Part shown: positions 8,142-12,229 of the stretch, piece by piece
Position numbering within the stretch: position 1 is the stretch's first letter
How the letters are laid out: each line of letters begins with the position of its first letter
Assembly (NCBI GenBank): GCA_002168195.1
Contig: NHBP01000041.1
Coordinates: 79,111-91,339 of the forward strand
From: Planctomycetaceae bacterium TMED10
Lineage (GTDB): Bacteria > Planctomycetota > Planctomycetia > Pirellulales > UBA7805
Direction: 5' to 3'
Length of the DNA stretch: 12,229 nucleotides
Translations under genes and position numbers: made by a program
Notes under the pieces: generated by a model
The model's input: only the letters and a program-made list of their open reading frames with translations
What the model was told of the DNA's origin: nothing
Database searches by the model: none

Positions 8142-8170
8142 TTGTAATAATTTTTGACCCTGACTAGAAT
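8142..8170 (+). promoter_or_regulatory. Sigma70-like promoter upstream of the structured region
   Basis: TTGTAA (8142-8147, four of six to consensus) and TAGAAT (8165-8170, five of six) are spaced by exactly 17 bases in a locally AT-rich stretch. Transcription would start near 8177, about 340 bases before the helix-turn-helix gene, leaving a long leader or a separate RNA. Confidence 0.45.
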
Positions 8171-8177
8171 TTTGGTT

Positions 8178-8480
8178 GTGGCGAAGCCCGCATGGATTCA
8201 TTGCGGGGCCTGACTCTCTGGGCGTTGAGAATGAGCTTGATAGAGTTTTGTGCAGGACAGCACGCCAGATTGACTGTAACACACCATGGAGCCGTTGGCG
8301 CGGAACTGTGACGACGCACCGCTTGATCTGTTTGGACAGGCAGATCAAAAAAAGGTGTTGGCGTTTGAAGAGGCAACGAGTTGAACCTGACTCAGACAAG
8401 GAATGTCGCGGGACGCACCTTCGGATGGTGAGTACGTCCTGGAGTTAGCTTACCTCATGGATTGATGGGGTAGCTGTTAG
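8178..8480 (+). ncRNA. Candidate structured RNA (long leader or small RNA), family unknown
   Basis: The 451-base gap 8064-8514 between ribD and the helix-turn-helix gene has no convincing gene but several hairpins. (a) 8186-8209: GCCCGCATG pairs with CATTGCGGGGC with two bulges around a GATT loop. (b) 8323-8348: TTGATCTG and CAGATCAA pair exactly around ten bases. (c) 8411-8439: GGACG/CGTCC encloses CACC/GGTG with a seven-base loop. (d) 8447-8475: AGCTTACCTCAT pairs with ATGGGGTAGCT over 11 pairs with one bulged T. A smaller GTGC/GCAC hairpin lies near 8250. A promoter-like sequence lies just upstream. I see no match to RNase P, tmRNA, SRP or known riboswitch cores, and 6S RNA cannot be judged by eye. 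It may equally be the 5' leader of the downstream regulator. The strand follows from the promoter and the downstream gene. Confidence 0.3.
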
Positions 8481-8502
8481 TTGTATCGCACTCTTCAAAT
8501 TC

Positions 8503-8506
8503 GGAG
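8503..8506 (+). promoter_or_regulatory. Ribosome binding site of the HTH gene
   Basis: GGAG lies eight bases before the ATG at 8515 and supports that start. Confidence 0.55.
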
Positions 8507-8514
8507 CCAGTCTA

Positions 8515-9024
8515 ATGAGCACAGTGTCCCCTCCTAGTCAAAAAGAAAAGTCATCAGCGGTTGATGGACAAGAAAAAAACATTCCTGAAATTCCCAAAGC
8601 TCTCAATTGCATCTCACAAGTTCGTCAACGCCAAGGCATGACCTTACGTACCGTGGCTCGACGCTGGGATTTAGAAATAAGCGATATTCGCCAAATGGAG
8701 CAGCCAACAGCTGATTTAAGAATCAGTGAATTGCATGCTTGGCAACGGCTACTCGAAGTTCCGCTCCACGAATTGCTCGTCGACACGGAACTACCGCTTT
8801 CGCCACATGTGCTGCAACGAGCGCAACTCATCCGCTTAATGAAAACAATCGTTACCCTCCGTGATAAATCGACGGAACCGGAAGCGCAGCACCTGATCGA
8901 GAGGTTATTACTCCAGGTGGTAGAAATCATGCCTGAGTTGAAGAATGTGGGTCCGTGGCATGAAACTGAAGAGCGGATGGACCACCGTAGCCCCATGGTC
9001 TATCAGCTACCTGAATCTTACTAA
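8515..9024 (+). CDS. Xre-type helix-turn-helix protein
   Basis: A 169-residue protein, probably a DNA-binding regulator; its target is unknown. After a polar, flexible N-terminus (1-30) comes a five-helix Xre/HTH_3-like domain at about 33-88: ISQVRQRQGMTLRTVARRWD, then LEISDIRQMEQ as the likely recognition segment, and LRISELHAWQRLLEVPLHEL. Residues 97-141 are mainly helical and Leu-rich and could mediate dimerisation; the last 25 are polar. No enzymatic or ligand domain is visible. The ATG is preceded by GGAG at good spacing. The gene sits after a long, hairpin-rich untranslated stretch, so RNA-level control is possible. It converges on the E1-like gene, with only 40 bases between the two stop codons. 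Confidence 0.75.
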   Translation: MSTVSPPSQKEKSSAVDGQEKNIPEIPKALNCISQVRQRQGMTLRTVARRWDLEISDIRQMEQPTADLRISELHAWQRLLEVPLHELLVDTELPLSPHVLQRAQLIRLMKTIVTLRDKSTEPEAQHLIERLLLQVVEIMPELKNVGPWHETEERMDHRSPMVYQLPESY

Positions 9025-9064
9025 TCGTTGCATTTCGTCCTTTCAAGGCGTCGAAGGAGTGAAA

Positions 9065-10114
9065 TCAGGCGCCAACAAAGCGGGCGAATGCCGCGCGTGC
9101 TTCGGCTATATCGTCGGTTCCTCCGACAATCGCCCGGCCGTCCGGAAAAAGCGTAAATTCAAAGCCTTCGACCGTAAAACGTACCAAAAACTTATTCAAA
9201 ACCACTTCCCCGCGTTCTTTAAGTTTCTCGGCCAGTTGCTCAAGATCCAATTCCTTGTCGTCGAGCGAACGTAATTGGACCGCATTGCGCCCACAAAGTA
9301 TGGCAGATTGGCTTCCTCGCTGGCCTTCGAGCCACAGCGATTCACCACCATGACATGCGGGACAATCCGCGGATGCACGGATTGCCCCCGTACCAACTTG
9401 GCGAATGCGATTATCCCAAAGATCGATAACCATCAGACCGGGCTGAATCTGTTCTGTATGGCCACTTAAAATTTTTATCGCTTCCACAGCCTGGATACTG
9501 GCAACCACATTGACGATACCGCCCAAAATGCCGGCCGTATCACAAGTCGGTGTCTCACCAGGCTGGGGAGGCTGTCGCAGTACACAGCGAAGACAGGCCG
9601 TTTGGCCGGGAATAATCGTCATCGTCTGCCCCTCAGCCCCGATGCAACCACCAAAAATCCACGGCTTCGAAAGCCGCAAAGCCGCATCGTTGAGAAGCAT
9701 ACGTGTCTCGAAGTTATCCGTGCCATCCAGAATAAGATCCATCGAATCAGCGAGATCCAGGATATTGCGGTGATCGATATCGACAACCATGGGATCTATT
9801 TGAACAGTCGAATTGATCTGCTGAATTTTTTTTGCCGCCGCAATGGCCTTGGGAAGGCGAGCTGCCACATCTTGTTCATCAAAAAGCACTTGCCGCTGCA
9901 AATTATTCAATTCTAAAAAATCACGATCGACAATCCGAAGATACCCGACTCCGGCGCGCGCGAGCGTGTTTGCAATAACAGAACCGAGCGCGCCGCAGCC
10001 GCAAATGAGTACTCGACTCTGTTGAAGTCGCTCCTGCCCCTCTCGACCAAGCGGCGCATACCGCCACTGACGTGCATAACGATCGAGCGGATCATGCGAT
10101 GCGGTACCTGACAT
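9065..10114 (-). CDS. E1-like (ThiF/MoeB/HesA family) adenylyltransferase
   Basis: Cytosolic enzyme expected to activate the C-terminal Gly-Gly of a ubiquitin-like sulfur carrier (ThiS, MoaD or similar) as an acyl-adenylate with ATP, for thiamine, molybdopterin or related sulfur transfer. Motifs: nucleotide loop GCGALGS at 39-45, IVDRD at 61-65, NNLQRQ with Arg74, Lys89, DGTDN at 130-134, and Cys191 in PTCDTAGILGG at the usual catalytic-loop cysteine position. Structural zinc cysteines are CLRC (174, 177) and CPAC (251, 254). The E1 core ends near 260. In place of a rhodanese domain there is a compact C-terminal domain (about 268-349) that begins AILCGRNAVQ and ends GGTDDIAEARAAFARFVG. No carrier or thiamine/molybdopterin gene is adjacent, so ThiF and MoeB cannot be told apart. 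It is the last gene of the uvrA unit, 48 bases after the GH2-like gene; the start at 10114 is ATG. Confidence 0.9.
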   Translation of the reverse strand: MSGTASHDPLDRYARQWRYAPLGREGQERLQQSRVLICGCGALGSVIANTLARAGVGYLRIVDRDFLELNNLQRQVLFDEQDVAARLPKAIAAAKKIQQINSTVQIDPMVVDIDHRNILDLADSMDLILDGTDNFETRMLLNDAALRLSKPWIFGGCIGAEGQTMTIIPGQTACLRCVLRQPPQPGETPTCDTAGILGGIVNVVASIQAVEAIKILSGHTEQIQPGLMVIDLWDNRIRQVGTGAIRASADCPACHGGESLWLEGQRGSQSAILCGRNAVQLRSLDDKELDLEQLAEKLKERGEVVLNKFLVRFTVEGFEFTLFPDGRAIVGGTDDIAEARAAFARFVGA

Positions 10115-10162
10115 TCGATCACGGACTCGACAAATAGAGATAAGGGGGAAATGCTATGGCCA

Positions 10163-11080
10163 TCAATATAACGCGCCTTTGGACAATGCAAGGTACCCGG
10201 CAATCTGTTGCCAAGCGACTGTCCGTTGTTGTAAATCGTCACAAATGCGACGTGCGGCGACAATCGACGCCGCGGAATCGATCGGACAGCATACGATCTG
10301 TGGTCGCTTCTCCTCTTGCAAAGATGCTTCGCCCAGACACTGTTCTTTCACGATGAGAACCTGTGCCCATGGCGGAACGCTTTCACCATGCCGATACTCA
10401 ACCGCACGAATCAAAGACGAGACCGGGGGACGCAATGGCATCTCGAGAACCAATTCTCTCGGCAGGACCACCATCCCAACCGCAGGCCAGAGGGCGTATT
10501 TATTAAGCTCCGATTGCACTTGGTCCGGATGCGTGCTTTCAATTTGTGCGGCCAATAGAACGCCCTTTTGTGTCGCCTCCTGAAAGATTGCTTCATCGGG
10601 ACGTCGCATGAGCAATACTGCTCCCGTCTCGTGACAAGCCTCCAGTGCTGTTTCTATATCTTGTGTTTTCTGCACCGCCTGTGGTACGTCGACAATTCGC
10701 ATCACATAGCGACGTTCTGCGTAAAAAAAATCATGACCCCGGATAGTTAATGGACGGATACCGAGGGGAAACGAATGGCTCGATTCCGGCTCCTCGTTGA
10801 TGCAAACTTTGATCTCCAACTGATAAAGAAACGGAGCCCCGGGTGACCAAAAACAAGGGTCCGGTAAAACAACTTTCAAGACCTGTTGCTCTTTGTCTCC
10901 ACAGGGACGTAGAGCGTAACGAGAGGACAATGTGTGTGCATTGCAGCAAAAAGGGCCGGATAGCTCTCCACCTAGAACCGTTACCGATGCATCGTCCGAC
11001 TGCACAAAAAGTTCTGCCTGGATGGAATTTACATTATCCCAATAAATTGTGATCACATTGGAAATGAATTGGCTCAACAA
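10163..11080 (-). CDS. GH2-like protein lacking a catalytic domain, unknown function
   Basis: A 305-residue protein without signal peptide. Residues about 10-130 resemble the Ig-like beta-sandwich of family 2 glycoside hydrolases: LPDPCFWSPGAPFLYQLEI at 72-90 corresponds to the usual WSP..P.LY.L strand pair, and FPLGIRPLTIRGHDFFY at 104-120 to the G.R...+.G..F+.N segment before the barrel. Residues 140-180 (TALEACHETGAVLLMR, then FQEATQKGVLLAAQI) look like the first barrel helices and strands (N.vR...lD..G+lv..E), but the Glu-containing catalytic motifs are not found and the chain is far shorter than a GH2 enzyme. It is therefore probably a non-catalytic derivative rather than a working glycosidase. 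The start is taken as UUG 11080, with AAAGGA five bases upstream; the adjoining UUG at 11077 is equally possible. It begins 24 bases after the uvrA stop and precedes the E1-like gene by 48 bases, which suggests co-transcription. The family assignment is by eye. Confidence 0.6.
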   Translation of the reverse strand: MLSQFISNVITIYWDNVNSIQAELFVQSDDASVTVLGGELSGPFCCNAHTLSSRYALRPCGDKEQQVLKVVLPDPCFWSPGAPFLYQLEIKVCINEEPESSHSFPLGIRPLTIRGHDFFYAERRYVMRIVDVPQAVQKTQDIETALEACHETGAVLLMRRPDEAIFQEATQKGVLLAAQIESTHPDQVQSELNKYALWPAVGMVVLPRELVLEMPLRPPVSSLIRAVEYRHGESVPPWAQVLIVKEQCLGEASLQEEKRPQIVCCPIDSAASIVAARRICDDLQQRTVAWQQIAGYLALSKGALY

Positions 11081-11085
11081 CAGTA

Positions 11086-11091
11086 TCCTTT
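11086..11091 (-). promoter_or_regulatory. Ribosome binding site for tandem UUG codons
   Basis: On the minus strand AAAGGA lies five bases before TTG 11080 and eight before TTG 11077. There is no upstream ATG or GTG in frame after the uvrA stop, so initiation is probably at one of these UUG codons. Confidence 0.5.
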
Positions 11092-11104
11092 AGGTCTCTT
11101 TTTT

Positions 11105-12229
11105 CTATTCCAGAAGAGATGCATCCTCGTGCAACAAGGTCTCTTCAGTCAAAGCCTCAGCCAGGCAACGGGCTGTCGGGTGTGATGAATTTTTTGCTAA
11201 ATCCTCCGGAGTCCCAACCGCAACCACTTGTCCGCCGGCATCCGCCGCTCCCGGTCCCAAATCAATCAAATAGTCTGCCTCTTTCATCAATTGCAGATTA
11301 TGGTCGACAACGATCAGTGAATGTCCCACATCAAGCAGTGCTGTGAAACAATCTTGCAACTGAGTGACATCCGCAAAGTGTAATCCGGTGGTCGGTTCAT
11401 CAAGAATATATAAGGTTCGACTCTGAGATCGCGTGGACATGGCTGTGGCCATCTTGAGCCGCTGTGCCTCGCCTCCCGACAGCGTATTTGCCCCCTGACC
11501 CAGCGGAAGATACCCTAAACCCACATCCAATAATCGCTTCAATTTTGCCTGAACTTTTGTCTCGCCTCGAAAGAAAACAAACGCTTCACGTACCGTTAAT
11601 GCCAAAACATCGGCAATACTTCGACCACGATATAAGATGTCCAGAATTTCCGGTCGGTAACGCGCACCATGACACTCTGGGCAGTCCATATAAATATCGG
11701 CAAGAAATTGCATATCGATGCTAATCTGGCCTTCTCCTTTGCAACGCGGACAGCGACCACCATCTACGTTGAAACTAAAGTGACTCATCGTAATGTTCCG
11801 AGTGCGGGCATCCGTTGCCTGTGCAAAGACCCGACGTATCTCGTCAAAGGCTTTGATATATGTCACCGGATTGGAGCGAGGCGATTTTCCGATTGCCTGT
11901 TGATCGAGAAACACGCACTCATCAAGTTGTCCAACGCCAAACAGATCGTCAAAGGGCAACCCCGATGGTGTTTCTTTTCCTAGTCGACCACAGATCGCAG
12001 GGAACAGGGTATCTTGAACAAGACTGCTTTTTCCAGCACCACTGACACCGGTTACTACACAAAGAACTCCGAGCGGAAACTCGACATCCACATTTTTTAG
12101 ATTATTTCCGGAAGCACCCGTCAACCGAATCCACCCCTGATCCGTTTCGCGAGGATGATGCGCCGCACGTATACCGCGGCGCCTAGCGAGATAATCGCCG
12201 GTTAAACTTCCCTCATCCGCTTCCAGTTC
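11105..12229 (-). CDS. uvrA: Excinuclease ABC subunit A (UvrA), C-terminal part
   Basis: DNA-damage recognition ATPase of nucleotide excision repair; it loads UvrB at lesions. The frame is open to the right edge, so 374 C-terminal residues are visible and the N-terminal part is missing. The visible part starts just before the second ABC domain (SLTGDYLARRR), then LTGASGNNLKNVDVEFPLG and Walker A GVSGAGKSSL (fragment residues 61-70). It continues with DQQAIGKSPRSNPVTY, the zinc hook CPRC (160, 163) with CPEC (183, 186) 19 residues on, signature LSGGEAQRLK from 250, Walker B LYILDEPTTGLH from 273, and His310 in VVDHN. The zinc spacing matches bacterial UvrA. Small departures are Ala instead of Ser/Gly in the P-loop and Asp where VIEHN is usual; all catalytic residues are present. 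It heads the unit with the GH2-like and E1-like genes. PVC relatives such as Chlamydia have a double-length UvrA, which cannot be judged from this fragment. Confidence 0.93.
   Translation of the reverse strand, partial: ELEADEGSLTGDYLARRRGIRAAHHPRETDQGWIRLTGASGNNLKNVDVEFPLGVLCVVTGVSGAGKSSLVQDTLFPAICGRLGKETPSGLPFDDLFGVGQLDECVFLDQQAIGKSPRSNPVTYIKAFDEIRRVFAQATDARTRNITMSHFSFNVDGGRCPRCKGEGQISIDMQFLADIYMDCPECHGARYRPEILDILYRGRSIADVLALTVREAFVFFRGETKVQAKLKRLLDVGLGYLPLGQGANTLSGGEAQRLKMATAMSTRSQSRTLYILDEPTTGLHFADVTQLQDCFTALLDVGHSLIVVDHNLQLMKEADYLIDLGPGAADAGGQVVAVGTPEDLAKNSSHPTARCLAEALTEETLLHEDASLLE

Noticed and set aside
8323-8350. Intrinsic terminator at the TTGATCTG/CAGATCAA hairpin
   Set aside because: The stem is followed by A residues on the plus strand; read on the minus strand, the T-run precedes the stem instead of following it.
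8097-8399. 100-residue minus-strand open frame in the gap after ribD
   Set aside because: Composition is not protein-like (many Cys, Arg and Ser residues), there is no Shine-Dalgarno support, and it is antisense to the hairpin-rich stretch.
8176-8448. 90-residue plus-strand open frame in the same gap
   Set aside because: No recognisable domain, rich in Arg, Trp and Cys, and its frame runs through several strong hairpins. It is probably chance, though a small protein cannot be fully excluded.
9034-9055. Bidirectional terminator between the convergent HTH and E1-like genes
   Set aside because: TTCG/CGAA and CCTT/AAGG arms are separated by an internal loop, leave a two-base hairpin loop, and have no T-run on either strand.
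10163-11080. Pseudogene of a GH2 glycosidase
   Set aside because: The frame is intact over 305 codons with its own ribosome binding site and tight operon spacing, which fits a functional derivative better than decay.

Overview
The window looks like chromosomal DNA of a planctomycete (phylum Planctomycetota, probably a Pirellulales-type lineage). This rests on recognising families rather than on a database search. The clues are a BBP7-like outer-membrane beta-barrel protein, a short protein-initial SEC-C zinc motif fused to a helical-repeat protein, an MMPL-type RND exporter whose first half lacks its acidic pair, a catalytically stripped GH2-like protein, and an E1-like enzyme with a non-rhodanese C-terminal domain. 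Nothing mobile, no CRISPR array and no tRNA or rRNA gene was seen.

Layout. (1) 1-4379, minus strand: a two-gene unit made of a secreted beta-barrel protein (UUG start at 4379) followed by a large RND/MMPL exporter. The two overlap by one base (TAATG), and the exporter runs off the left edge almost at its end. (2) 4380-4733: a divergent intergenic region. (3) 4734-8063, plus strand: a 715-residue SEC-C/helical-repeat protein of unknown function, then ribD (riboflavin synthesis) 69 bases later. (4) 8064-8514: about 450 bases without a convincing gene, carrying a sigma70-like promoter and at least four hairpins. It is a candidate structured leader or small RNA. (5) 8515-9024, plus strand: a small Xre-type helix-turn-helix protein. 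(6) 9065-12229, minus strand: a three-gene unit, read from the right edge: the C-terminal part of UvrA (nucleotide excision repair), a GH2-like protein without a catalytic domain (UUG start, 24 bases after uvrA), and an E1-like (ThiF/MoeB/HesA) adenylyltransferase.

How the genes fit together. The clearest functional unit is the exporter with its outer-membrane partner, which suggests an envelope transport system for an unknown, probably hydrophobic, substrate. RibD is a housekeeping enzyme; its upstream neighbour probably shares its transcript without an obvious functional link. The uvrA unit mixes DNA repair, an enigmatic protein and sulfur-carrier activation, and looks like a housekeeping co-transcription group rather than a pathway. 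The least explained parts are the structured 8.1-8.5 kb region, a perfect 12-bp inverted repeat inside the SEC-C gene, and the duplicated IWTPD tail of that protein.
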